From assembly GCA_042408955.1 (NCBI GenBank), contig JBHOQQ010000136.1, positions 1 to 64,000 of the forward strand: a stretch of DNA of 64,000 bases, given 5' to 3'. The translations under genes were made by a program, and so were the position numbers. Source of the stretch: CALGSZ01 sp042408955. GTDB lineage: Bacteria > Chloroflexota > Chloroflexia > Thermomicrobiales > UBA6265. Each line of letters starts with the position of its first letter. The stretch's first letter is position 1. The notes beneath the pieces are model-generated. The model had not been told where the DNA came from, did not search any database, and saw nothing but the letters and a program-made list of their open reading frames with translations. Below are positions 1-7,759 of the stretch, piece after piece.

Positions 1-2150
1 TCTGCGGAACGCCCTAGCCCGTAGCGGTCGATGACTCGCTCCACCTCGGCAACGATCGCGTCTGATGCCTGGTCTGGCGACCACGCCTGCGGTATCTGAA
101 GCAGCAGCGCCGGCTTACCAGCCAGTGCCGAGCGCAACACCGCGGCTTTGTCTCCAAACGTCGTCTCGATTGGGACCATGCCCGTCGCTGCCAAGGCAGT
201 AATCACCTTTTGGGAGTGCGGCGTGATCTCCGCGTGGAAATTACCGATCAAGCGGGAAACCATCCACGCCTCATCTCGTTCATGCAGCCGCACCACTGAT
301 CCGTCGTACCGCTCAAGGAACATTGCCAGACCCAAAGACGCCTCAGTGGCCATCCGCGCGTGAGGGAATGCCTGGTCCGGGCGCACCGTCATGTGCTCCG
401 GCGAAAACTGGCGGGCAAATCGAGCAAACCGCGGGTATTGCGTGACAACCGGATGCACCCTCGTGGTCAGGCGACCGAGCGGGCGCGACAGACGCACCGG
501 CACGAGCGGTTTTCGCTTCGCCTGGAAGAGGTGCGGATAAATCGGGCGGTGATGGGGCTTGATGAACATGGGTTTTTGATAACCGAGCAACTGCCCATCC
601 GCGGTCAGAAACGCCCAATCGTCCCCCATGAAGGCGAAGCCATCCCGGCGGAGAAGCTTGGCAATGGTGCTGGTCTTCCCAGTACCACCCCACGCCGGTA
701 AACAAAGGCCGGTGCCCCGGTACTCCACCGTTGCCGCGTGAATCATCGCCGCGCCCCGTGTCACCATGATCCGGTCGATGAGTGGCAGCGCAAAGACCAG
801 CAATTCCCTCGTGCCGTTGAGGTGAAAGCCGTCCTCGTCCAAGAGGATTTGCACTTCGGTTTCGGGGAAGAACAGCGAATGCTCGGTGTAATGGTACTCC
901 GTCTCTCCGAAGGACGTCCCAACAACAGGCCGGAGCTTTCCCGTAATGGTCAGGTCAAATGATGACAGCGGCCGGGTGCTCAGAAAGGGAGCGAACATGT
1001 CCCGCAGGAGCGGCGCAGTTGGAGCGTCAGCGTCAACGCGGATGGACGCCCGTCCGTGAATGTCGAATTCAATCCAACGCATGGTCTCACCTTTCTGATC
1101 GAACCACTGGCCATGAGATCGCTGAAGCGACGCGGGCTCAAGCGATTCCCGCGTGCTCAGCGTAGAAGAAGGGACTTGGCTTCCTGTTCGGTTTCTACCG
1201 ATCGCGTTGCCCACGGCATAGCCGAGGGTAGTCGCCGCCAGGCCCGCCACGATGGCGGCAGCACGAGCAAGACCCGCGGCGTCGCCACGTACCGCGTCGC
1301 GAACACCGCGCATGACACCATTGGGTAGAGTACGCAACGTGTAGGTTCGCTCAGAGGCGAGGCCGTCATCACTTCCAACCAGTCGTGTCACCAAGGCTTT
1401 GGAGCACCCCTCGGCGAAACAGCGTGCCGCGAAGTAGCGAAGCGTCGTCCGGGGAGGCGACACGCGGTGCCGAACCCGCGCGAGGGGTTCGTAGACGATC
1501 CTGCCGTGTGGCATCTGTTGCCGGTAACGGATGCAGAGCTCGGTCTCTTCGCATCCCACGGGCAGCGTGCCAACCCGGCCGATGCCAGCGCGAAACGTGC
1601 CGATGTGCTCGAACACCGCGCGCCGGAAGGCCATGTTCGCTCCGATGGGGTTCCGCACCTGCGTTCTGGTCGTGGGCATGCCTCGGTAGGTGCATCCGAC
1701 AACCCAGTGAAACTCGTCTGGGAACCAGCGAGGAGGGTGGCACTGCCACTCCGGAGTGACCGACCCACCGGCGACAAGCACCGATGGGTCATCGAACATT
1801 GCAACGAGCCGCTCCAGCCAGTCAGGCTCGGCTATCGCATCGTCGTCCAGGAAGGCAACGATGGAGCCATGTGCCGCGGCGAGCCCGGAGTTGCGGGCGC
1901 CAGAAAGACCCCGCTCCTCCGCGTTCGCGACTACGGTAACGCCCGGCATTCCATCACGGACGCGTTGCAGGAGCGGCGGATTATGATCAATGACGACGAT
2001 GATCTCGCGAGGACGAACCGTCTGCAAGCGCACTGAAGCGATGGCCGCGACTAAATCGCTCCATCGCTTTTCCGTATATGCGCAAATGATCACGGAGACG
2101 TCAGCGCTCTTGATTGATGCGAATACGGATGAGCCTTCCCGTGCATTCAT
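1..2150 (-). CDS. Family 2 glycosyltransferase fused in frame to an HPr-kinase-like P-loop domain (cut by left edge)
   Basis: Reading the minus strand from an ATG at 2150, the frame stays open with no stop to base 1 (716 codons). Residues 1-300 form a GT-A glycosyltransferase: an N-terminal SVIICAY strand, FLDDDA as the metal-binding DXD, and CEETELCIRY near the acceptor site. A hydrophobic stretch follows at about 308-330. From about residue 357 (ATG at 1082) an HprK/PEP-carboxykinase-like domain starts, with Walker A WGGTGKTS and a following GDDW acidic motif. A good ribosome site (AAAGGTGAG) sits just before the 1082 ATG, so a separate kinase-domain product may also be made. HprK-like domains of this kind occur in polysaccharide loci and as lasso-peptide kinases; the substrate here is unknown. 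It lies downstream of another GT2 gene (71 bp gap). The C-terminus is outside the window. Confidence 0.8.
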   Translation of the reverse strand, partial: MNAREGSSVFASIKSADVSVIICAYTEKRWSDLVAAIASVRLQTVRPREIIVVIDHNPPLLQRVRDGMPGVTVVANAEERGLSGARNSGLAAAHGSIVAFLDDDAIAEPDWLERLVAMFDDPSVLVAGGSVTPEWQCHPPRWFPDEFHWVVGCTYRGMPTTRTQVRNPIGANMAFRRAVFEHIGTFRAGIGRVGTLPVGCEETELCIRYRQQMPHGRIVYEPLARVRHRVSPPRTTLRYFAARCFAEGCSKALVTRLVGSDDGLASERTYTLRTLPNGVMRGVRDAVRGDAAGLARAAAIVAGLAATTLGYAVGNAIGRNRTGSQVPSSTLSTRESLEPASLQRSHGQWFDQKGETMRWIEFDIHGRASIRVDADAPTAPLLRDMFAPFLSTRPLSSFDLTITGKLRPVVGTSFGETEYHYTEHSLFFPETEVQILLDEDGFHLNGTRELLVFALPLIDRIMVTRGAAMIHAATVEYRGTGLCLPAWGGTGKTSTIAKLLRRDGFAFMGDDWAFLTADGQLLGYQKPMFIKPHHRPIYPHLFQAKRKPLVPVRLSRPLGRLTTRVHPVVTQYPRFARFARQFSPEHMTVRPDQAFPHARMATEASLGLAMFLERYDGSVVRLHERDEAWMVSRLIGNFHAEITPHSQKVITALAATGMVPIETTFGDKAAVLRSALAGKPALLLQIPQAWSPDQASDAIVAEVERVIDRYGLGRSA

Positions 2151-2221
2151 CAGTCGTGATCCACCGGTGCCGCTTCCCTCTACGCTTAATCCGCATTCCC
2201 CCGGCACCACGCTAAGACTCT

Positions 2222-3085
2222 TTACGCGACTTCATGGAGATCTACTCGATCCACCGCTGCAACGGCGTATCCATCTGCCTGCCGAGTTCTGTTGAGCCGA
2301 TGTTGCCGATCGGATTGGCGGAGATCGCCTTCTCGCCAGCTTCTCCACGCTTCCCGGCCCAGCGCCTTGAGCACACGCCATCCATCAGGAATCGTCCGCA
2401 AGCGACTAACGCCATACCGGCGCTCGGACTCAAAGCTCGGCACCTCGACGACCTTCAACCCTGCGCGTAGCGCTCGCACATTCATGATCGTCTCAATCTC
2501 AAATCCATCACCATCGAGATTGAGCTGGGGCAGCACTCGCGCCCAGAACGCGTTGTAGCCGTAGCAGAGATCGCTGAACCGGCCACCATGCACGAGCCGC
2601 ACGATCGAAACGAATGCCAAATTGCCGAGGCGGCGCAACAGCGACATGTCGGCCGTGCCGCCACCATGGAGAAACCGTGAGCCCTTCACGAAATCGGCGC
2701 CGGCCAGGAGCGGCCCAATGAATGATGGGATTTCAGCAGGATCGGTCGAGCCATCTGCATCGAGCATGACGATGATGTCTCCAGTCGCTGCCGCGAATCC
2801 AGTGCGAAGCGCCGCTCCTTTTCCTCTCCCCTGCTGGCTTACGATGCGAATGCGGGGACTCAGCTTCCGCGCGACGTCAGGAGTACCGTCGGTCGAATGC
2901 CCATCAACAAGAAGAATTTCATCTACCCACGAAGGAATGCGAGGGAGAACGTAGGGTAGATTGGCCGCCTCATTGAGTGCCGGGATAATCACACTCACCG
3001 TCCACCCCTGTAGCATCGTGTCCGCAGCTTCGCGTGTCCCAGCATCGTCATCGATTTGATCAAGACGATGCAAAGCGGCTACCAC
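2222..3085 (-). CDS. Dolichyl-phosphate-mannose/glucosyl-3-phosphoglycerate synthase-like GT2 glycosyltransferase
   Basis: A GT-A fold glycosyltransferase that probably transfers a sugar from a nucleotide donor to a lipid or glycan acceptor at the membrane. Visible motifs are SVIIPALNEAANL, VDGHSTDGT, GKGAALRTG and the DXD site LDADGSTDP, followed by FVKGSR and DLCYGYNAFW, which are typical of DPM1/DPG-synthase-like GT2 enzymes. I chose GTG at 3085 because AGGAGG lies 9 bases upstream; a TTG at 3118 and an ATG at 3016 are alternatives. There is no membrane anchor at the C-terminus, unlike ArnC/GtrB. It is the first gene after the structured RNA and promoter at 3440-3591, and the GT2-HprK fusion follows 71 bp downstream, so the two are probably co-transcribed. 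Confidence 0.85.
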   Translation of the reverse strand: MVAALHRLDQIDDDAGTREAADTMLQGWTVSVIIPALNEAANLPYVLPRIPSWVDEILLVDGHSTDGTPDVARKLSPRIRIVSQQGRGKGAALRTGFAAATGDIIVMLDADGSTDPAEIPSFIGPLLAGADFVKGSRFLHGGGTADMSLLRRLGNLAFVSIVRLVHGGRFSDLCYGYNAFWARVLPQLNLDGDGFEIETIMNVRALRAGLKVVEVPSFESERRYGVSRLRTIPDGWRVLKALGREAWRSWREGDLRQSDRQHRLNRTRQADGYAVAAVDRVDLHEVA

Positions 3086-3132
3086 TCCACCAAACCTCCT
3101 ACGACGAGCATCGTCCAATGTAGGAATGGAGG

Positions 3133-3215
3133 GGTGACCTGAAATGGGGTGTGCACGAGGAGCCCAGCATCCAGTAAAATGCGAGGGACTGATCGGTGCG
3201 CCATTTCAGGCCACC
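3133..3215. repeat. Inverted repeat with 15-base arms
   Basis: Arms at 3133-3147 (GGTGACCTGAAATGG) and 3201-3215 (CCATTTCAGGCCACC) are complementary with one mismatch and are separated by 53 bases. They lie just upstream of the GT2 gene that starts at 3085, in the leader of the minus-strand transcript. They could form a stem in the mRNA or be a binding site. No U-run follows, so it is not an ordinary terminator. Confidence 0.5.
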
Positions 3216-3439
3216 GGCGAGGTCGATGCGGGGCGGGGGACACCATGCCAGGGCTACCCCCGCCTCGTCCCGAATTCGCCGGTCTTTGTCACTAGGGTGA
3301 CCTGCACTGATAGCTCATTTAGCCACTCCTCCACCCGAGCGCCATCGTGCGCTGCCGCGCCACGCTTTCGATCCGCATCACTTCGACATTGATCGCGATT
3401 CGCGCAGCGGCGCCGAACGCAGACAACCTATCAAGAAAG

Positions 3440-3466
3440 AGAAAAACCGACCCATCCAAGGTCGGC
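3440..3466 (-). terminator. Rho-independent terminator after the structured RNA
   Basis: On the minus strand CCGACC, a seven-base loop and GGTCGG form a stem that is followed by five U residues and a U-rich run. The stem occupies 3447-3465 and the U-tract 3442-3446. It sits 355 bases before the glycosyltransferase start, as expected for a leader attenuator or the end of a small RNA. Confidence 0.75.
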
Positions 3467-3556
3467 TCGACCGCCTACTCCCCATGTGATGGGGTTCGGG
3501 GAACTACCGACTCGCCTCCCTAACCGGTGGGTTAAGGATTCATTAGAGATCTCCTC
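3440..3556 (-). ncRNA. Structured leader RNA or small RNA, riboswitch-like, unassigned class
   Basis: A transcript from the promoter at 3563-3591 would start near 3556 and run into the terminator at 3440-3466, giving about 115 nt. It can fold an 8-bp hairpin with CACC loop (3518-3537) and a 6-bp hairpin with a CAC loop (3480-3494), then the terminator. The 5' arm of the terminator (CCGACC) is also complementary to an upstream GUCGG at about 3507-3511, so terminator and antiterminator could be exclusive. CCGAACCC followed after 13 nt by GUAGGCG recalls the 3' core of the ydaO c-di-AMP riboswitch, but the 5' GGGGGAACC part of that class is not found, so I do not assign it. The next gene downstream is a glycosyltransferase. 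Confidence 0.5.
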
Positions 3557-3562
3557 AATGAG

Positions 3563-3591
3563 AGATTAGGGGGGGGAGAAATGGTTGTCAA
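3563..3591 (-). promoter_or_regulatory. Strong sigma70-type promoter for the structured RNA
   Basis: The minus strand reads TTGACA (3591-3586), a 17-base spacer containing a run of eight C, and TAATCT (3568-3563). The -35 is a perfect consensus and the spacing is optimal. The predicted start is near 3556. Confidence 0.8.
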
Positions 3592-3901
3592 CTTATACGT
3601 ACGCTGATCTGGCCCCGCCACGGCGCGTCAAAACCGGCGCGTCATCTCCCGATCGTGCCCGATCGTCGCGTCGTGCGCCCGCTCCCCAACCACGCCTGGC
3701 ACGGTATTTTTCGGCGAGCGGCCGCCGAATCTGTACCCATGGACGGAGAGTTCGCATGCCTCATAAGTCCTGCCATCGCTCTGCCGTTCTCTGTCCTCAT
3801 GATGTCACTCATGGCAGGCGAGGCTAGCCAGACTCTCGCCAATTGACGACTATCCAATGCCGTGAAAGGATCAAGCAGTCTGGCAACCTGGGAGTGCAGA
3901 G
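3592..3901. other. Intergenic stretch, no convincing gene
   Basis: I see no open frame with credible composition or a ribosome site here. A possible plus-strand promoter for the next gene is TTGACG (3843-3848) with a poor -10, AAGGAT, 17 bases later (3866-3871). Confidence 0.4.
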
Positions 3902-4894
3902 ATGACGCAACGGGGCCACATCTGCATCACCATCGTCTTGCTCATGACGCTCGTTGGGCCGGGACGAGCCATGGCCCAGGACCTGTTTCCTGCGTCTCAG
4001 CCAGGAAGTCCCCAATCGGTCATTCTCGTCGCGAGTCGCCTCCATTATGATGCTGCTGGACCCTCCTCGCTGACCGTCGTCGAGCTGACCATTCCCCCTG
4101 GAGCATCCGCGGTGGCAGGGGATGATCCCGGACCGTTGCTCATGTTTGTGCGCTCTGGCACGCTCGTGCTTCAAATCCCTCGCGACGCTGCCGCAAGGGA
4201 TCAGGTGCGCGCTATGATGGGTCAGCGTTTGGTTTTCCTGGATGGCCGCCGTCTCCGCGTGCAGAACCCGGGCAATCTGCCTGCTCAGGTCGTAGTGGCT
4301 TCGCTTACCTCGCCTGCACTCGCGAAGGCGCAAGCAAGCGTCGAGTCGAAGGGAGACTACGAAATGCGATACGTTTCTCGTGCTATTGCTGCCGGATATG
4401 CACTCGCCTTGCTGCTCACTGTTGCGCTGAGCCCGGAAACGAAGCAAGGGCTTGCGCAGACGCCCACGGCCTCGCCAACGCCCGCATTTAGTATTGACCT
4501 CATCGCGCACGCGGAGTTGGGCCCGCTTCCGCCAGGCGAGGTTCTGATCACGGTGTCTGAGGTAGTCATCCCCGCTGGCGTCCCAACCCGCCCAATTTCG
4601 GCAATGCGCGGACCAGTCGTCCTGCGGGTTACCCGCGGCACGCTTGTCTTGGACGCGACCGAGGCGATCGTCACCACCGTCGTTCCGCCCATCGGACCGC
4701 TGATGCCGGAGATTCCCCCACCCGCTCCCGTCACAAATCGCGCGCTCGCCTCCTCCGATCAGGTGGTGCTCCCGCAGGGAGCCACGGCGCGAATCATGAA
4801 TCCCGGGCCGGACCGCGCGGTGGTGACCATCATCTCCCTAACAAGTCTTGAATCTGTGCCGCCTGGCACACCGGAAGCCACACCCGTTTCGTAG
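3902..4894 (+). CDS. Secreted protein with two cupin-like halves and an internal signal peptide
   Basis: Exported protein of 330 residues, function unknown. A signal peptide covers residues 1-25 (hydrophobic core, then AMAQ). The first half has beta-rich, cupin-like sequence (SLTVVELTIPPGA, LLMFVRSGTLVLQI). At Met155 a second typical signal peptide begins (MRYVSRAIAAGYALALLL, ending GLAQ), followed by a second similar half (VLITVSEVVIPAG, PVVLRVTRGTLVLD, VVLPQGATARIMNPG). The Met155 codon at 4364 is preceded by AAGGGAG 8 bases upstream, so a second protein may start there. The start at 3902 has GGGAG 7 bases upstream. This looks like a tandem duplication of a cupin-like exported protein whose first stop codon was lost, or two proteins from one frame. 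The metal-binding histidines of classical cupins are not evident. Confidence 0.65.
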   Translation: MTQRGHICITIVLLMTLVGPGRAMAQDLFPASQPGSPQSVILVASRLHYDAAGPSSLTVVELTIPPGASAVAGDDPGPLLMFVRSGTLVLQIPRDAAARDQVRAMMGQRLVFLDGRRLRVQNPGNLPAQVVVASLTSPALAKAQASVESKGDYEMRYVSRAIAAGYALALLLTVALSPETKQGLAQTPTASPTPAFSIDLIAHAELGPLPPGEVLITVSEVVIPAGVPTRPISAMRGPVVLRVTRGTLVLDATEAIVTTVVPPIGPLMPEIPPPAPVTNRALASSDQVVLPQGATARIMNPGPDRAVVTIISLTSLESVPPGTPEATPVS

Positions 4895-5060
4895 CCTGGC
4901 CGGGCGCTGGCCGCCAACCCGGCTGCTTGGTCACGAACGACGGCAGTTCCGAGCATGTGTTGGCACCCGCATGCCGCCGGGACGGACTAGCGTCACCGTT
5001 GCCGCCGGGCCAGCGCGAACTCGCTTACATGTACGGACGCATCGGTACGTATCCGTTCAA

Positions 5061-5089
5061 TTGACTCCTGCCTACCGGGTGTCTATGAT
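5061..5089 (+). promoter_or_regulatory. Sigma70-type promoter for the GT4-GT4-GT2 operon
   Basis: TTGACT (5061-5066), a 17-base spacer and TATGAT (5084-5089). It is the best promoter match upstream of the gene at 5280 and predicts a leader of about 185 nt. Confidence 0.75.
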
Positions 5090-5143
5090 CGCGATAGTCG
5101 TGGTCTGGGGAGAATACAACAGGCGCTGTGTTTCGTTATTGCG

Positions 5144-5182
5144 CATCGTGCATTGACTGATTTCAACTGGAATTGCACGATG
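5144..5182. repeat. Perfect 9-bp inverted repeat in operon leader
   Basis: CATCGTGCA (5144-5152) and TGCACGATG (5174-5182) are exact complements around 21 bases. It lies about 50 bases downstream of the predicted transcription start, so it could be an operator or an mRNA hairpin. Confidence 0.5.
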
Positions 5183-5279
5183 AGCTCAGTGATGATCCGG
5201 CCCACGGGTCATCGGCATCGTGGTCACAGCGTTCCCCCACGCCAACTGGCTTTGATAGCCGCTCTGCGGAGCGCAGGTT

Positions 5280-6548
5280 GTGGTGGCGCTTCCATTGCTC
5301 CGATGCTCCGAGGCGCTGGGCTCGTATGATACTGCGATTGGACGGCGCGCGGTGACCGGTACTCTCGTTAACCTTAACCTTTGGACTAGCGATCTCCGCG
5401 CGAGCCCGATTGTGGCTCAGGCGCGCTCAGGCACTCGCTCACTCCGCGTCGTGCTCGTGTCAGCACGTTATGTTCCGGATATCGGCGGAACGGAGATCCA
5501 CACCAAGGAGCTTGCCGAACGCCTCGCACTGCGAGGTCATCGCGTCACCGTGCTGGCAACCGATCTTGAACACGAGGCGCCGCCCTGCGAGCTAATCAAT
5601 GGCGTCGAAGTCCGCAGAATCCGGGCATGGCCGTCTGGCCGGGACTACTACTTCGCGCCCGGACTCTTTCGCGCAGTCGCCCAGGGCGAATGGGATATCG
5701 TGCACCTCCAGGGATACCACACCTTCGTCGCCCCGATTACCATGCTAGCCGCTCGCCGTGCGCGTCTGCCTTACGTCGTCGCGTTTCACAGCGGCGGCCA
5801 TTCGTCCTGGCTACGCCGTGCGCTACGTCGTCCCCAGCGGCGGCTCCTTCGCCCGCTCCTGGCTGGCGCTGAATTCCTCGTTGCCAGCTCTGCTGCCGAG
5901 GCGCATTTCTTCCAGCAAGCATTGCGCCAGCCCCCGGAACGCTTCCGGGTAATTCCCATCGTGGCACATCTTCCCGTCGTCGCGCTACCTGAGCCAGCGT
6001 CGGATGGCAGAACCCTGATCGTCTCGGTCGGCCGCCTGGAGCGGTATAAGGGACATCATCGCCTGATCGAGGCACTTCCGCTGATCTTGGAGCGTGTCCC
6101 AAACGTCCACCTGCGGATCGTTGGCGATGGTCCGTACCTGCCAGCGCTCCAGAGTCTGGCCCACGAGCTCGATGTCGCGGACCACGTCGAGATCAGAGGC
6201 ATTCCGTCCTCGCACCGGGAAGACATGGCTCGGTTGCTGTTGCGAGCTTCGCTGTTCGTCTCGCTCAGTGAATATGAATCCGCGGGAATCGCCGTGCGAG
6301 AAGCGCTATCCCTAAAGAGACCCGTTCTTGTCACCGAGCTTCCCAGCTATGCTGACTTGATAGGCGCCCCAGGAGTCCACACGATTCCCGGCGGAAGCAC
6401 GCACGAAGCGATCGCGAGCGCAGTCGTGGATTGCCTACGGGAGCCTCTCGTTGCCGAGGCCGTGACGATGCCTACCTGGGATGCGTGTGTGCAATCGTAT
6501 GAGGCCTTGTATCTAGCGGCGATGCAGAGGGCACGGTGCGTATCGTAA
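5280..6548 (+). CDS. Family 4 glycosyltransferase
   Basis: GT-B fold retaining glycosyltransferase of 422 residues. The N-terminal domain carries RVVLVSARYVPDIGGTEIHTKEL, the typical GT4 opening (G-G-x-E-x-H). The C-terminal donor-binding domain has SVGRLERYKGHHRLIEALP, LRIVGDGPYLPAL and LSEYESAGIAVREALS, with the E-x7-E pattern of the nucleotide-sugar site. About 45 residues precede the conserved start, so the real start may be a GTG further in (for example codon 25). The stop overlaps the next glycosyltransferase start by 13 bases, which indicates translational coupling. It probably adds a hexose to a lipid-linked oligosaccharide at the cytoplasmic face. The specific sugar cannot be read from the sequence. 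Confidence 0.88.
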   Translation: MVALPLLRCSEALGSYDTAIGRRAVTGTLVNLNLWTSDLRASPIVAQARSGTRSLRVVLVSARYVPDIGGTEIHTKELAERLALRGHRVTVLATDLEHEAPPCELINGVEVRRIRAWPSGRDYYFAPGLFRAVAQGEWDIVHLQGYHTFVAPITMLAARRARLPYVVAFHSGGHSSWLRRALRRPQRRLLRPLLAGAEFLVASSAAEAHFFQQALRQPPERFRVIPIVAHLPVVALPEPASDGRTLIVSVGRLERYKGHHRLIEALPLILERVPNVHLRIVGDGPYLPALQSLAHELDVADHVEIRGIPSSHREDMARLLLRASLFVSLSEYESAGIAVREALSLKRPVLVTELPSYADLIGAPGVHTIPGGSTHEAIASAVVDCLREPLVAEAVTMPTWDACVQSYEALYLAAMQRARCVS

Positions 6549-7759
6549 TGGTGTCTGACTTTTACCCCCCAGCGGCTGGCGGTGTCGAGCACCATGTGCA
6601 GCATCTCAGCCACGCGCTCGCTCGCCGCGGCCATCAGGTGACGGTCGCCACGCTCCAATGGCCCGGTACCCCCGCGGTCGGGTGCGATGGGGAGGTGCAG
6701 GTCCGGCGCATTCGCACCACGAGCCAGCGCATCCACTCCCTGTTTTCGTCCGACCGCATGTGGGCTCCTCCTGTGCCCGATCCCGAGGCGGTGAGGTGTC
6801 TACGCTCGATCATCCGCGAGGCACGCCCCGATGTCGTGCACGGGCATGACTGGCTCACACGCTCGTTCCTTCCATTGAAGCGATGGAGCCACGCCGCATT
6901 GGTGGTCACGCTTCATTACTTTAACCAGACCTGTGCCAAGAAAAGTCTCATGTACCGTGGCCGCCCATGTTCCGGTCCCTCTCTAGGTAAATGCATTGCC
7001 TGCGCCGCGAATCACTATGGGCGCTTGAAAGGACCGGCAGTCGCCGCCGGCAACTGGCTCGGCAGCAGGGCGGAGCGTGCGCTTGTTGATCGGGTCATCG
7101 CGGTGAGCCAGGATGTCGCACGCGGTAACAACCTCAATCGAGATGAGCAGTCAGTTGATGTCATCCCAAATTTCATTGCTGACGATGACCCTATCGGCCA
7201 ACCGCTCGTTGACGCGTACCTTCGCCAATTGCCTCGAGATGAGTTCATTCTCTTCGTCGGCGATCTCCGTCGCGAGAAGGGCGTTGCTGTGTTGTTAGAA
7301 GCGTATGCGGGCCTCGATGATGCCCCTCCTCTCGTCTTGATAGGCAAGGCATGGCCCGATGCTCCACGCGGGTTCCCTCCACGGGTTCACGCCCTCGGGG
7401 AATGGCCACACGCGGCAGTCCTCGCGGCCTGGGAGCGCTGCCTCTTTGGCGTGGTCCCCTCGGTATGGCCGGAGCCCTTTGGCATGGTTCTCATCGAGGC
7501 CATGTCTCGCGGAAAGCCGGCCATCGCGTCCAGGATTGGCGGCATTCCGGAGGTTGTTGTGGACGGGGAGACGGCGCTCCTTGTCCCTCCTGGCGACCCG
7601 CAGGCACTACGCGACGCCATGGACAGGCTTATTCAGTTCCCTGATCTCTGCGACCGGATGGGTCGAGCCGCCCGTGTTCGATCGCTGGAGTTCCGCGAAG
7701 CGGCCGTGGTTCCTCGCATTGTGCTGGCATATGAATCAGCCATCCAGGCACGACACTGA
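6536..7759 (+). CDS. Family 4 glycosyltransferase
   Basis: GT-B fold enzyme of 407 residues starting at GTG with GAGGG upstream, inside the end of the preceding gene. The N-terminus MRIVMVSDFYPPAAGGVEHHV is the acceptor-side motif of GT4 enzymes. The C-terminal half shows FVGDLRREKGVAVLLEAYA, VVPSVWPEPFGMVLIEAMSRGKP and IGGIPEVVVDGETALLVPPGD, which bind the nucleotide sugar. A cysteine cluster (CAKKS, RPCSGPSLGKCIACAA at about 142-160) is seen in a subset of GT4 proteins and may bind a metal or be structural. It overlaps the next gene by 29 bases, so three glycosyltransferases are co-translated. Donor and acceptor are unknown. Confidence 0.9.
   Translation: MRIVMVSDFYPPAAGGVEHHVQHLSHALARRGHQVTVATLQWPGTPAVGCDGEVQVRRIRTTSQRIHSLFSSDRMWAPPVPDPEAVRCLRSIIREARPDVVHGHDWLTRSFLPLKRWSHAALVVTLHYFNQTCAKKSLMYRGRPCSGPSLGKCIACAANHYGRLKGPAVAAGNWLGSRAERALVDRVIAVSQDVARGNNLNRDEQSVDVIPNFIADDDPIGQPLVDAYLRQLPRDEFILFVGDLRREKGVAVLLEAYAGLDDAPPLVLIGKAWPDAPRGFPPRVHALGEWPHAAVLAAWERCLFGVVPSVWPEPFGMVLIEAMSRGKPAIASRIGGIPEVVVDGETALLVPPGDPQALRDAMDRLIQFPDLCDRMGRAARVRSLEFREAAVVPRIVLAYESAIQARH

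Larger units (their letters stand above)
4895..5279. other. Intergenic leader of the glycosyltransferase operon
   Basis: No gene is seen. It contains a strong plus-strand promoter (5061-5089) and a 9-bp perfect inverted repeat (5144-5182) within the predicted untranslated leader. Confidence 0.5.

Noticed and set aside
343..705. Open frame of 120 codons on the minus strand
   Set aside because: It lies inside the GT2-HprK fusion, whose own frame is open and carries Walker A and other motifs.
3471..3500. Possible ydaO-type c-di-AMP riboswitch or yybP-ykoY (GGGGAGUAG) on the minus strand
   Set aside because: Only fragments of each consensus are present, and the rest of either aptamer does not fit before the terminator, so I kept it as an unassigned RNA.
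3585..3846. Several overlapping short open frames on both strands
   Set aside because: None has a ribosome site or recognisable composition; high GC makes such frames common.
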